DNA from: a virus | Virus record (IMG/VR): IMGVR_UViG_3300049811_000333 | Coordinates: 1 to 64,000 of that record | Direction: 5' to 3' (one strand) | DNA length: 64,000 bases | Part shown: positions 42,753 to 50,464 of the stretch, one piece after another | Layout: each line of letters begins with the position of its first letter | Numbering within the stretch: the stretch's first letter is position 1 | The notes under the pieces: model-generated | The model's database searches: none | The model's input: only the letters and a program-made list of their open reading frames with translations | Told to the model about the DNA's origin: nothing | Made by a program: the position numbers and the translations under genes

Positions 42753-42967
42753 CACCCTGGCGGCTTCCCGACATGCTTGCTGAAGAGCTTCTCGCTGAGG
42801 GACCACCACTTCTCCCACTCTTCCTCGGAGAGAGCCTTCTCGGTCCGGGTTGGGATGAAAGTGATGGTGGCAACCAGCACCCCATCCACCGAGATGATGG
42901 ACCAGGCGGCGTTGTGCAGGCTTGCAGCTTTTTCCTGGACGATCTGGATGGCTTCTTCTTTGGTCAT
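42749..42967 (-). CDS. Hypothetical protein, 72 aa
   Basis: MTKEEAIQIVQEKAASLHNA, then beta-rich ISVDGVLVATITFIPTRT and a Trp-rich helix. Tail-to-tail overlap of 4 nt with the secreted-protein gene. Unrecognised. Confidence 0.65.
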   Translation of the reverse strand: MTKEEAIQIVQEKAASLHNAAWSIISVDGVLVATITFIPTRTEKALSEEEWEKWWSLSEKLFSKHVGKPPGC

Positions 42968-43230
42968 GCTGTGTCCGGGGAGGTTGGATTTACGGGCTTG
43001 GCGGTGATGCCCCCTACTGGGATATTCACCACCGCTCCAGGGGAAAAATCAGACAGCTGGAGGGGGGCGAAAAACATATCCACCCCGTCTACCTCGACGA
43101 GGACGGTTTCCGGTTTCCGGGGAGGGGCAATGGTCACTTCCTGGATGTTGATCCAGCGGTCGAAGATGCAGGGGCGGATGTCCATCAGGACACCGTCCGC
43201 ATCATAGAACTTGATGGCAACAGCGATCAT
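42964..43230 (-). CDS. Hypothetical beta-rich protein, 88 aa
   Basis: MIAVAIKFYDADGVLMDIRP, TVLVEVDGVDMFFAPLQL; strand-rich small domain. Coupled by ATGA. Unrecognised. Confidence 0.65.
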   Translation of the reverse strand: MIAVAIKFYDADGVLMDIRPCIFDRWINIQEVTIAPPRKPETVLVEVDGVDMFFAPLQLSDFSPGAVVNIPVGGITAKPVNPTSPDTA

Positions 43231-43463
43231 GGGGTTTCCTCTTTTGAGGCGGAGGGGCCATCCATTTTGGATGGGTTGGGTCCCCAGTAGACATGGTAGG
43301 GGGCCTTCAGGATCACATAGCCGTTGTCAGAGATGGCCTGGAGCACTGCGGAGGCCCGGTTCCGGAACATCTCCACGTCTTCCGGGTGGTGCTTCTGGAG
43401 CCATTCCCAGGACGCAGCCCCATCGGCAGCCCCGTAGATGGCCCTGGCGATGATTTCGAGCAT
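43227..43463 (-). CDS. Hypothetical protein, 78 aa
   Basis: IIARAIYGAADGAASWEWLQ, EDVEMFRNRASAVLQAISDN. GGAGGGTTG before the ATG at 43463, which overlaps the preceding stop. Similar to conserved phage proteins of unknown role (AARAIY...LxAI). Confidence 0.65.
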   Translation of the reverse strand: MLEIIARAIYGAADGAASWEWLQKHHPEDVEMFRNRASAVLQAISDNGYVILKAPYHVYWGPNPSKMDGPSASKEETP

Positions 43464-43642
43464 CAACCCTCCGGGTTTGTGAAGGAGTTTTCCATGCCGC
43501 GCAGGTAGGACTCATTGGTGGCCTTCATGACCAGGGCCGTGATCCCGCTCAGGGCGTGCTCCTTGGCGAATTTCCCGGATTTGACCAGGTCCCGTCTCTC
43601 CAGCCACTCGTAGATGGCCAAGGCATACTCTTCCGGGCTCAT
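43463..43642 (-). CDS. Hypothetical protein, 59 aa
   Basis: MSPEEYALAIYEWLERRDLV, HALSGITALVMKATNESYL; helical. Overlaps the next start (TGATG). Start signal weak. Unrecognised. Confidence 0.6.
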   Translation of the reverse strand: MSPEEYALAIYEWLERRDLVKSGKFAKEHALSGITALVMKATNESYLRGMENSFTNPEG

Positions 43643-43643
43643 G

Positions 43644-43829
43644 TCAGGTCACCGCGAAGTAGATGCACCACACCGACAGCGAGCAGATGGTGGCGATACC
43701 GAGGTAGATGACCCGGGCCATGAGGCCGAAGCCGATGTCGTCGTCGAACTGGGCCGAGATCCAGATCGCCATGGCGAAGAAGAGGGCGGACATGATGGCG
43801 GGAACGGCCCAGAGGCCGAAATCAAGCAC
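43644..43829 (-). CDS. Two-pass membrane protein, 61 aa
   Basis: Helices LWAVPAIMSALFFAMAIWIS and VIYLGIATICSLSVWCIYFA. The GTG at 43829 with GAGG six bases upstream is preferred over an ATG at 43841 that has none. Function unknown. Confidence 0.6.
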   Translation of the reverse strand: MLDFGLWAVPAIMSALFFAMAIWISAQFDDDIGFGLMARVIYLGIATICSLSVWCIYFAVT

Positions 43830-44034
43830 GGGAAACCTCATCGATGAGCGCGTTGACGACTGTGACGATGGCCCTCCAGCTATCCAGAGGGACAGTAAGC
43901 CTGGCTCCGGGTGTGGAGATGGTGACTGCGGTGCTTGTCGATCTGTCGGAAGTCACCATTTCCACGTTTGCGGAGATGTGATGGACCCCAATCTTGACGT
44001 TGGAGGTCGCCTGCTTGGTTGTGGTTACTTCCAT
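43822..44034 (-). CDS. Hypothetical Thr/Val-rich protein, 70 aa
   Basis: MEVTTTKQATSNVKIGVHHI, STAVTISTPGARLTVPLD, LDSWRAIVTVVNALIDEVSR; beta-strand pattern with a closing helix. GGAGGCGATGGG precedes the ATG. Unrecognised. Confidence 0.65.
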   Translation of the reverse strand: MEVTTTKQATSNVKIGVHHISANVEMVTSDRSTSTAVTISTPGARLTVPLDSWRAIVTVVNALIDEVSRA

Positions 44035-44288
44035 CCCATCGCCTCCTTTTCCTCGTCAGTGAGCTTTGCCAGGGCGGATTTCCGGAGCTCTCGGGTCTCC
44101 TCCAGCTTCCGGAGGGTTTCCCAGTAGGCTTTGACGGCCTTTCCTCTGTCGTAGACGTCGGAAATGACGCCGCCCCCATCACAGAAGTCGCAATACCCCA
44201 GGCGGCGGCCCTTGTTGCCTTCGTAGGCATCGCGGGGCTCGGTCCACGTCTTGCCGCTCCCCTCGCAAACCGGGCATTTGATGTTCAT
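44025..44288 (-). CDS. DnaJ-like zinc-finger protein, 87 aa
   Basis: CPVCEGSGKTW and CDFCDGGG form a DnaJ-type zinc site at residues 5-38, followed by a long helix (VKAYWETLRKLEETRELRKS). Relative in style of the peptide at 14552. Function unknown. Confidence 0.7.
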   Translation of the reverse strand: MNIKCPVCEGSGKTWTEPRDAYEGNKGRRLGYCDFCDGGGVISDVYDRGKAVKAYWETLRKLEETRELRKSALAKLTDEEKEAMGWK

Positions 44289-44527
44289 TAGTGCTCCGAT
44301 ACGGGTTTTTCGCCATTTTTACTGGCGGTAAAGGCTCGGAGGTCCTTGAAGAACCTCTCAGATTGGGTTTGGGGACCGGAAATGGCAATCCCGGCCATCG
44401 AATAGCTGGCTTTCAGACCCGGATAGAGGTCGTCCAGCAGCCCCTGGACCTTGTCCAGGGCTGCTTTCTGGGTCGCCATCATCTCGATGAGGGTCCCGAG
44501 CTCGTCCTTGGAGAGAATTTCAGCCAC
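44288..44527 (-). CDS. Hypothetical protein, 79 aa
   Basis: VAEILSKDELGTLIEMMATQ, KAALDKVQGLLDDLYPGLKA; helical. GTG start at 44527 with GGGGAGG five bases upstream. Unrecognised. Confidence 0.6.
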   Translation of the reverse strand: MAEILSKDELGTLIEMMATQKAALDKVQGLLDDLYPGLKASYSMAGIAISGPQTQSERFFKDLRAFTASKNGEKPVSEH

Positions 44528-44930
44528 CCATGCCTCCCCAGGGTCGATCCCCACCGCTTCCGACCCGGACGATGGTGAATTCCCGGTCCAGAACCCACCA
44601 ATCCGACTTCACCACGTTGAACTCCTCGACGGCGGCCAGGATTTTCTGGGTGTCGAGATGTCCGCAAGTGTAGAAATCGAGCATCACCAGGGCCGGAGAG
44701 ACCTCGTCCCAGATGTGCATAGCAACGTGGCTGGTGGTGATGATGCAGGTCCCGGTCCAGCCGCGGTTTCCGGGCATCTTGTGGTAGCGGGCATGGGGCC
44801 CTTCGAGGATTTCCATTCCCTGGGCCTCAATCAGCCGCTCGAACCACTTTTCGGTAAAAGCCCGCTCACCCTCCCTTGGAGGGTGCATGACTTCGAACCG
44901 GCCAATGAAATGCTTGTGGGCAAGGATCAT
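44520..44930 (-). CDS. speD: S-adenosylmethionine decarboxylase-like protein
   Basis: A 136-residue SpeD homologue. IITTSHVAMHIWDE corresponds to the proenzyme cleavage and active-site segment (Ser becomes the pyruvoyl group, His is catalytic), and LDFYTCGHLD holds the catalytic Cys. The residue before the Ser is Thr where bacterial SpeD has Glu. The N terminus HKHFIGRFEV is typical. It would provide decarboxylated SAM for spermidine synthesis. The ATG at 44930 overlaps the upstream stop (ATGA). Confidence 0.75.
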   Translation of the reverse strand: MILAHKHFIGRFEVMHPPREGERAFTEKWFERLIEAQGMEILEGPHARYHKMPGNRGWTGTCIITTSHVAMHIWDEVSPALVMLDFYTCGHLDTQKILAAVEEFNVVKSDWWVLDREFTIVRVGSGGDRPWGGMGG

Positions 44931-45199
44931 GGCGACCCCCACGAGTTCTGGAGGCTGGTGACCTCCATTTTGATCCTCCGGATCTCCTGCAGGAAGGGCA
45001 GGATGTAGTCCGGGTTGATGGCCATGGTGACGGCCACCCCGTCATCTTTCCGCTCCACCTTCAGCTGGAGGTGAAAGTCCTGGAACTGCTCTTCCAGGCA
45101 CTGGGCGATGTCCGCGGCCAGGACATAGGGGGTGGTGTGGTCGATCTTGGATCCCAGATAGGCCCCGATCTCCTGGTAGGCTTCCATCAGGGTGGTCAT
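44927..45199 (-). CDS. Hypothetical protein, 90 aa
   Basis: Helix-strand-helix protein (EEQFQDFHLQLKVERKDDGV, AVTMAINPDYILPFLQEIRR). Coupled to both neighbours. Unrecognised. Confidence 0.65.
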   Translation of the reverse strand: MTTLMEAYQEIGAYLGSKIDHTTPYVLAADIAQCLEEQFQDFHLQLKVERKDDGVAVTMAINPDYILPFLQEIRRIKMEVTSLQNSWGSP

Positions 45200-45396
45200 C
45201 AGTTCCCACCCTTGGTCATGGAGACAAAGGCCATAGCCTCGGCCTCAGTGTCGAAGTCGGCGGCAATAAGCATGTCCCCGTCCTCCAGGAAAATCTGTGC
45301 AATGGTGGCCCCGGAGACCTCCTCCAGGTGCTTGATGGCGTCGTGCAGCGCTTTGTGCGCTTCAAGTAGGGCCGGGCTGGTCTTCGGTGCTGTCAT
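45199..45396 (-). CDS. Hypothetical protein, 65 aa, first gene of its operon
   Basis: Helical start (ALLEAHKALHDAIKHLEEVS) then strands (TIAQIFLEDGDMLIAADFD). GGAGGGACCCA before the ATG at 45396; AT-rich GTATAC-containing DNA upstream probably holds its promoter. Confidence 0.65.
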   Translation of the reverse strand: MTAPKTSPALLEAHKALHDAIKHLEEVSGATIAQIFLEDGDMLIAADFDTEAEAMAFVSMTKGGN

Positions 45397-45504
45397 TGGG
45401 TCCCTCCGTATATGGTAACGTATACACAAATTGCGCGCAGGCGCCAGCCCCGCCCCCGCAGATCGCAAGAAAATAACTCTGGCGTCCTGTCAAGCGTAAT
45501 TTTG

Positions 45505-45533
45505 TTGCGTGATGCGTATACTTCCTGTATAAT
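45505..45533 (+). promoter_or_regulatory. Promoter for the terminase genes
   Basis: TTGCGT (45505-45510), 17 bp, consensus TATAAT (45528-45533), 8 nt before the small terminase start. The short leader leaves little room for a ribosome binding site. Confidence 0.82.
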
Positions 45534-45541
45534 ATCAGGCC

Positions 45542-45997
45542 ATGGCAAAGAATACGGTCAACTGGAAGCACGACTTGAAGGGCACGCGCTCTGACTCCCG
45601 GGAGAGTTTCACCCAGGAGCAGGTGGCCGAAGCCCTCGTGGCGGCTGGGGGTGTGCAGGCGGACGCGGCGCGGATCCTTGGATGCTCGCGCACGACCATC
45701 AACGGCTATGTCCGCCGCTACCCCAACCTCCAGGAACTGATCATCAACGCCCGTGAGGAGACCCTGGACCTCGCGGAGAGCCAACTCCTGAAGAAGGTGA
45801 AGGAGGGCAACATGACCGCCATCATCTTCTACCTGAAGACCCAGGGTAAGCAGCGCGGTTACGTCGAGAAGGGGGAGGCGCCTCAGAAGCCGGACGAGAC
45901 CCAGGACTTCTCCACGGCGACGACAGAGGAGCTTCAGGAGCTTGAACGGGAACTTGCTGGCCTCAATTCCGCCAAGCCTCCGCGCCTCAACTCTTGA
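45542..45997 (+). CDS. terS: Terminase small subunit-like protein
   Basis: A 151-residue protein with an N-terminal HTH (EQVAEALVAAGGVQADAARI, LGCSRTTINGYVRRY), a helical oligomerisation part (LDLAESQLLKKVKEGNMTAI) and an acidic Glu-rich end. It should recognise packaging-site DNA and recruit the large subunit, encoded next with a 56-nt overlap. The promoter lies directly upstream. Confidence 0.82.
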   Translation: MAKNTVNWKHDLKGTRSDSRESFTQEQVAEALVAAGGVQADAARILGCSRTTINGYVRRYPNLQELIINAREETLDLAESQLLKKVKEGNMTAIIFYLKTQGKQRGYVEKGEAPQKPDETQDFSTATTEELQELERELAGLNSAKPPRLNS

Positions 45998-47432
45998 GAA
46001 GGTCCAGGCTACGCTCGCGAAGCGGAGCCTCAGAGCCTTCCTGCCTTGGGCATGGAATTGGATTGAGCCTCGGGAGTTCCGGGGCAATTGGCACATCGAT
46101 GCGATTTGCGACCATCTCGAAGCGGTGAACCGCGGCGAGATCCGTCGCCTTTTGATCAACGTCCCGCCCCGTCACGCGAAGTCGCTCATCTGTAGCGTCT
46201 TCTGGCCCGCCTGGACCTGGATCCAGGACGGCATGATGGGGGCTGATGGGTACGCGCTCCCGACCGTGGGTCGGGGCGCGCGCTTCCTCTGCGCCTCGTA
46301 TTCGGATCGCCTGTCCCTTCGTGACTCTCTGCGAACCCGGCAGCTGGTGCAGAACTCCATCTACCAGCGCCAGTTCGGCATCAAGCTTTCCCCGGACCAG
46401 AAGTCCAAGTCCCGCTTCGACCTCGTCAAGGGTGGGTACCGCGTTGCCACCTCGACCGGCGGTATGGCCACGGGTGAAGGCGGCGACATCCTGATTGTCG
46501 ACGACCCGCACAACGTCAAGCAGGCCGAGTCTCCGACCGTCCGAGAGGAGACCGTGCGCTGGTTCGGTGAGGTTCTCCCGACCCGCTTCAACGACCCCCG
46601 GCGCGGTGCCATGGTGGTCGTCATGCAGCGCGTCCATGAGCGGGACGTGTCCGGGTACATCCTGGCCGAGGAATTGGGGTACACCCACCTCTGTCTCCCC
46701 GGAGAATTCGAGCCGCTCCATCCCTACGCCTGGAAGGATGACCCCCGGAAGGAGCTCGGTGAGCTTCTCTGGCCGTCGCATATCGGCAAGGATGAAATCG
46801 AAGAGCTCCGGCGCAGCCTGGGCTCTTACGCCTATGCCGGACAGGTCCAGCAGCGCCCAGCGCCCCGTGAAGGTGGCATGTTCAAGCGCCACTGGATCCG
46901 GCTCTGTGAGCAGCTTCCTCCAAATCGCGTGCGTGTTCGGGCCTGGGACCTGGCTGGATCTCTGACGGGCTTTGACCCCGACTGGACGGTCGGCGTCTTG
47001 ATGTCTCGTGACCCGGACGGCTGGATCTACATCGAGGACATCCAGCGCTTCCGCGCCACCCCCGGTGAAGTGGAGCGCCAGATCAAGGCGACCGCCGCCC
47101 TCGACGGCAAGAAGACCACCGTCATCCTTCCGCAGGACCCTGGGTCCGCGGGCAAAGCCCAAGCCTCCTATCTGACCCGGGCCCTGATGGGCTACCGGGT
47201 CAAAAGCAATCGCGTCTCTGGTGACAAGGAGACGCGCGCCGGTCCCTTCGCCTCCCAGTGCGAGCACGGCAACGTCCTGATGCTCCGCGCTCCGTGGAAC
47301 GAAGAGGTCTACGGCGAGATCTGCACATTCCCGAACGGACGCCACGACGACATCGTCGACGCGCTGTCCGACGCTTTCAATGAACTCGCGGAAGCCCGCT
47401 TCGGCGCTGGCTCCCTACCCATGGTGTGGTAA
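45942..47432 (+). CDS. terL: Terminase large subunit
   Basis: A 496-residue packaging motor. ATPase: Walker A-like NVPPRHAKSL, Walker B GDILIVDDPHNV, motif III around VVVMQRVHERD. Nuclease: AWDLAGSLTGFDPDWT (first Asp), LPQDPGSAGK and HDDIVDAL. The XtmB/TIGR01630 type is typical of many siphoviruses and myoviruses. It starts at a TTG inside the small subunit gene behind AGGAGC. Confidence 0.95.
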   Translation: MNGNLLASIPPSLRASTLEKVQATLAKRSLRAFLPWAWNWIEPREFRGNWHIDAICDHLEAVNRGEIRRLLINVPPRHAKSLICSVFWPAWTWIQDGMMGADGYALPTVGRGARFLCASYSDRLSLRDSLRTRQLVQNSIYQRQFGIKLSPDQKSKSRFDLVKGGYRVATSTGGMATGEGGDILIVDDPHNVKQAESPTVREETVRWFGEVLPTRFNDPRRGAMVVVMQRVHERDVSGYILAEELGYTHLCLPGEFEPLHPYAWKDDPRKELGELLWPSHIGKDEIEELRRSLGSYAYAGQVQQRPAPREGGMFKRHWIRLCEQLPPNRVRVRAWDLAGSLTGFDPDWTVGVLMSRDPDGWIYIEDIQRFRATPGEVERQIKATAALDGKKTTVILPQDPGSAGKAQASYLTRALMGYRVKSNRVSGDKETRAGPFASQCEHGNVLMLRAPWNEEVYGEICTFPNGRHDDIVDALSDAFNELAEARFGAGSLPMVW

Positions 47433-49025
47433 ATGGCCATCGACCCCTCAAAAATTGCCTCCGACCTCGGCGCTATGAGCGAGGACTGGCTCCTGCTCCG
47501 CTCGATCATGGGCGGGACCCCGGAGATGCGGAACCAAGGTGAAACCTACCTCCCCAAGTATGATGGGGAGAGCGACACCACCTACGAAAACCGGAAAAAG
47601 CGGTCCGTTCTGACCAATTATTTGGAGGACGCGGTCCGCAACGCCGTCTCCCTGCCGTTCCGCAAGGACATCCTTGTCGGCGAAAACGTCGATGACGACA
47701 TCAAGGAGCTCTTCAAGAACATCGACCTCGTGGGGAATGACATCACCCAGTTCGGCCGCCTCACCATGGACGACGGCGGGTTGATGGGCCTCGCGTTTAT
47801 CCTGGTCGACTTCTCCAAGAACGAGACGGATGGAACCCTGAAGGCCGAGGGCGATGCCGCCCTTCGGCCGTATTGGACCCTCATCAAGGCCGATGACGTC
47901 CTGGCCTGCTACACAGAGATCGTGGGCGACCGCGAGAAGGTCTACCACTTCCGTTACAAGGAGACGATCACCCGCATCGACGAGGAATACGTCGAGACGG
48001 TGGTCGAGCGCGTCCGCGTCTACAAGCCCGGAGAGTGGGAAATCTGGGAGAAGGACAAGGGCGAGTGGAAGATGGTCGACTCCGGCCCCATGACCATCAC
48101 CGAGGAAGTCCCCGTCGTCCCCGTGTTCTGCGGCAAGCGCCTCAATGGCTTCCGGGTCCGCCCCCTGTTTATCGATTTGGCCTATAAGCAGGTCGAGCAC
48201 TGGCAGAGTGCTTCTGACCAGCGCAACATCCTGTCCTTCGCCCGCTTCCCGATGCTGGCTTGCTCCGGCACCGGGACGACCATGCAGGATGCCGAGATCA
48301 CGGTCGGCCCCTCGCGAGTCCTGACCACCGAGCAGTCGGACGGCAAGTGGTACTACGTGGAGCCCAAGGGCGATGCCATCGAGGCCGGACGCAAGGACCT
48401 CGAAAATCTGAAGGAGGAGATGCGGATCCTTGGTCTGCAGCCCATCGTCGGGAAGTACCAGAACGTCACCGCCACCTCGCGTGCTCTCGACGAGACACGC
48501 GTGTACTCGGCTGTTCAGGTCCTGGCCATGAACCTGGAAGACGCGCTCATCCGGGCGACCGACTTCACCGAGCGCTGGCTGGGCCGAGAGCCGACCCCGG
48601 ACAAGGAAATCCACGTCAACCGCGACTTCAACCTGTCGATCCGCGACACCGCGGAAGTCGACAGCCTCATCCGCTCGCGCATCACGGGCGAAATCTCGCG
48701 CCGGACCTTCTGGGAAGAGCTCCAGCGCCGCGGCACCCTGGCCCCGGACTTCGACCCGGACGAGGAGCAGGCCCAGCTGGATTACGAATTCCAGAACGGC
48801 CAGATCCCCTTCACTGTGTCGGCAGAGCTTCCGGGCGTGGAACTGACCCAGTCCGAGAAGAACGCCAACAAGGCGACCGACATCACCAACACCTTCGGCG
48901 AGATCAACAACGCCCGCAACAAGGCAGCCAAGAAGGGCCGGACCAATATCCGGTCCAACGAGCCTGCCAGCGCGTCGAAGGACAGTTCTTCGCTCCTCGA
49001 CCTCAAGATGAGGCAGTCGCAGTAG
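47433..49025 (+). CDS. Portal protein (DUF4055-type)
   Basis: A 530-residue protein following terL without a gap. NQGETYLPKYDGESDTTYEN, RKKRSVLTNYLEDAVRNAV, PLFIDLAYKQVEHWQSASDQ and SATSRALDETRVYSAVQV-like segments fit the DUF4055 portal family. It forms the head vertex channel for DNA. The C-terminal 80 residues are Asn/Lys/Ser-rich and probably disordered. Confidence 0.88.
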   Translation: MAIDPSKIASDLGAMSEDWLLLRSIMGGTPEMRNQGETYLPKYDGESDTTYENRKKRSVLTNYLEDAVRNAVSLPFRKDILVGENVDDDIKELFKNIDLVGNDITQFGRLTMDDGGLMGLAFILVDFSKNETDGTLKAEGDAALRPYWTLIKADDVLACYTEIVGDREKVYHFRYKETITRIDEEYVETVVERVRVYKPGEWEIWEKDKGEWKMVDSGPMTITEEVPVVPVFCGKRLNGFRVRPLFIDLAYKQVEHWQSASDQRNILSFARFPMLACSGTGTTMQDAEITVGPSRVLTTEQSDGKWYYVEPKGDAIEAGRKDLENLKEEMRILGLQPIVGKYQNVTATSRALDETRVYSAVQVLAMNLEDALIRATDFTERWLGREPTPDKEIHVNRDFNLSIRDTAEVDSLIRSRITGEISRRTFWEELQRRGTLAPDFDPDEEQAQLDYEFQNGQIPFTVSAELPGVELTQSEKNANKATDITNTFGEINNARNKAAKKGRTNIRSNEPASASKDSSSLLDLKMRQSQ

Positions 49026-49057
49026 TGGCCGAATACTGGCGTGCGCAATAAAATTAC

Positions 49058-49086
49058 TTGACTCAGGGAGTCATTTGATATATTAT
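49058..49086 (+). promoter_or_regulatory. Late promoter with two GANTC sites in a dyad
   Basis: TTGACT (49058-49063), 17 bp, TATTAT (49081-49086). TGACTC-AGG-GAGTCA (49059-49073) overlaps the -35 and spacer and holds two GANTC sites, the methylation sequence of alphaproteobacterial CcrM and the target of GcrA. It reads into the tRNA and fibre genes. Confidence 0.82.
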
Positions 49087-49134
49087 TACCAGACTGGCAC
49101 AAGTGTAGCCAAGTCTTGGCGCCAGCATTACTGC

Positions 49135-49209
49135 ATCGGCGTGGTGTAACTGGCAGCATTGGGGTCTCCAAAACCCCAGGTCCAGGATCGTTGCCTGGCG
49201 CCCTTGCCA
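49135..49209 (+). tRNA. tRNA-Trp (CCA)
   Basis: Anticodon arm GGGGT-CTCCAAA-ACCCC gives anticodon CCA with T33 and A37. D arm GTGT...GCAT with AACTGGCA loop, T arm CCAGG-ATCGTTG-CCTGG (loop departs from TTCRA), acceptor ATCGGCG/CGCCCTT with two mismatches, encoded G73 and CCA end. It lies about 40 nt after the late promoter start. The mismatches make it somewhat degenerate. Confidence 0.75.
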
Positions 49210-49257
49210 TCTTGGCCCAGCGAGGGGCGTTGTCCCCTCCAGCGCCTCTCGCACCCC

Positions 49258-49437
49258 ATGACAGATCCCTTCTACCGGACCGTCGACCTCGACGGCTGGT
49301 CCCTGACGATTTCGAGCTCGGACACCGTGGACCTCGTCCTCGACGGTGGGCCGATGCCTTTCAGTTTTTGCCTGAACGCCGACCAAGCTGAAGAGCTCCT
49401 GGTGGCCTTGCAGGCGGCCTTGGAGAAAATTCTATGA
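49258..49437 (+). CDS. Hypothetical protein, 59 aa
   Basis: MTDPFYRTVDLDGWSLTISS, FCLNADQAEELLVALQAALE; strand-rich then helical. No ribosome binding site, but a GAGGGG/CCCCTC hairpin stands upstream. Its stop overlaps the next start (ATGA). Unrecognised. Confidence 0.6.
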   Translation: MTDPFYRTVDLDGWSLTISSSDTVDLVLDGGPMPFSFCLNADQAEELLVALQAALEKIL

Positions 49438-49820
49438 CAGCGTTTACCAACTACGCTGAGAACCTGGTCATGACCTGGCTGTTCACGGCTTCTGCCGCGA
49501 CCCGCCCCACGGCCTGGTATGTGGCCCTGCACACCGCGGACCCGACTGAAGTCGGCAACGTCGGCGAGTTGACCGGCAACGGCTATGCCCGCCAGTCCGC
49601 GACCTGGACCATTGCTTCGAACGAAGCCTCGAACACCGGCACCCTGACCTTCGGCCCCAACACCACGACGAACTGGGGCTCCGTGTCCCACGTCTCGGTG
49701 TGGGACGCTGTTTCGGCTGGCAACTGTCTCGCCAAGGGCGCGCTGTCGTCCTCGGTCACGATCAACGTCGGCGATAGTCTCACAATCGCTGCTGGGGCTC
49801 TCGACATCACCCTCGACTAA
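49434..49820 (+). CDS. Fibre/decoration-type structural protein, 128 aa
   Basis: FTNYAENLVMTWLF, TAWYVALHTADPTEVGN, GNGYARQSATW and NTTTNWGSVSHVSVWDA, then TINVGDSLTIAAGALDIT: a beta-sandwich pattern seen in many phages in a small virion protein, usually tagged as tail fibre or decoration protein. Function in this phage inferred from the late module. Confidence 0.7.
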   Translation: MTAFTNYAENLVMTWLFTASAATRPTAWYVALHTADPTEVGNVGELTGNGYARQSATWTIASNEASNTGTLTFGPNTTTNWGSVSHVSVWDAVSAGNCLAKGALSSSVTINVGDSLTIAAGALDITLD

Positions 49821-49872
49821 AATTCATTGCGTCTCATAACTGACGAGTGCCTGTGGTATAATAGGAGGGAGG

Positions 49873-50325
49873 ATGACCCCATTCGAGTTCATCTTCGGAC
49901 CCTCGCAAACGCAGCAACGTCTTGAAGACGCGCACACGAAACTGGACGCGCTGATCGAGCGCCTCACTCTCTTGGAGAACTCTATGTCTTATGCTTTGGA
50001 AGTGCTCACCGCCAAGGTGCGTGAGCAGGGCGACGTCGTGTCGTCCGCCGTGGCCCTCATCAAGGGTCTGAAGGAACAGCTGGCCTCGGCCGTCGCCCAG
50101 GCCGCCAACTCGGGCGCCGATGTGGCCGCTCTCGAAAAGCTCACGGCTGAGCTCGACACGTATGGCGACAGCCTCGCTGAAGCCGTAGCTGCGAATACGG
50201 TGGCTGAAGCCCCGGCCGCTCCGGAAGCCCCGGTTGAAGCTCCGGCCGAGCCTGTCGCTGAGGCTCCTGTGGAAGCCCCTGTTGAGGCCCCCGTCGAGGC
50301 TCCGGCTGAAGAGCCCCAGGCCTAA
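49873..50325 (+). CDS. Coiled-coil protein with Pro-Val-Glu-Ala repeat tail, 150 aa
   Basis: Residues 12-100 are coiled coil; residues 108-150 are repeats of EAPVEAP/EAPAEP, an extended acidic tail. AGGAGGGAGG precedes the ATG. A second ATG at 49981 (MSYALEVLTAKVREQ) has GGAG seven bases upstream and may be an internal start. Possibly a fibre trimerisation or decoration protein. Confidence 0.65.
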   Translation: MTPFEFIFGPSQTQQRLEDAHTKLDALIERLTLLENSMSYALEVLTAKVREQGDVVSSAVALIKGLKEQLASAVAQAANSGADVAALEKLTAELDTYGDSLAEAVAANTVAEAPAAPEAPVEAPAEPVAEAPVEAPVEAPVEAPAEEPQA

Positions 50326-50378
50326 TGAGATAAACCTAGGGTCGGCCTCTGCTTGCATGCTCCCTGGGTCAGTCATGT

Positions 50379-50405
50379 GCCGGGCGCGGGGAAACCCGCC
50401 CCGGC
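50379..50405 (+). other. Strong hairpin between structural genes
   Basis: GCCGG-G-GCGGG / CCCGC-C-CCGGC with a GAAA-containing loop; no T-run. Probably an mRNA stability or processing element. Confidence 0.45.
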
Positions 50406-50464
50406 TGCATCCCTATGCCGTCGATCCGGCGACGGTGTTGGCATGCATTTCACAGAGGTGATCA

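Noticed and set aside
45987-47345. 452-residue frame antisense to the large terminase gene
   Set aside because: Shadow of terL; low-complexity composition.
47448-48614. 388-residue frame antisense to the portal gene
   Set aside because: Shadow frame without ribosome binding site or recognisable domain.
49851-49862. Extended -10 sequence TGTGGTATAAT before the coiled-coil gene at 49873
   Set aside because: The implied transcription start would remove the gene's own ribosome binding site; no -35 present.
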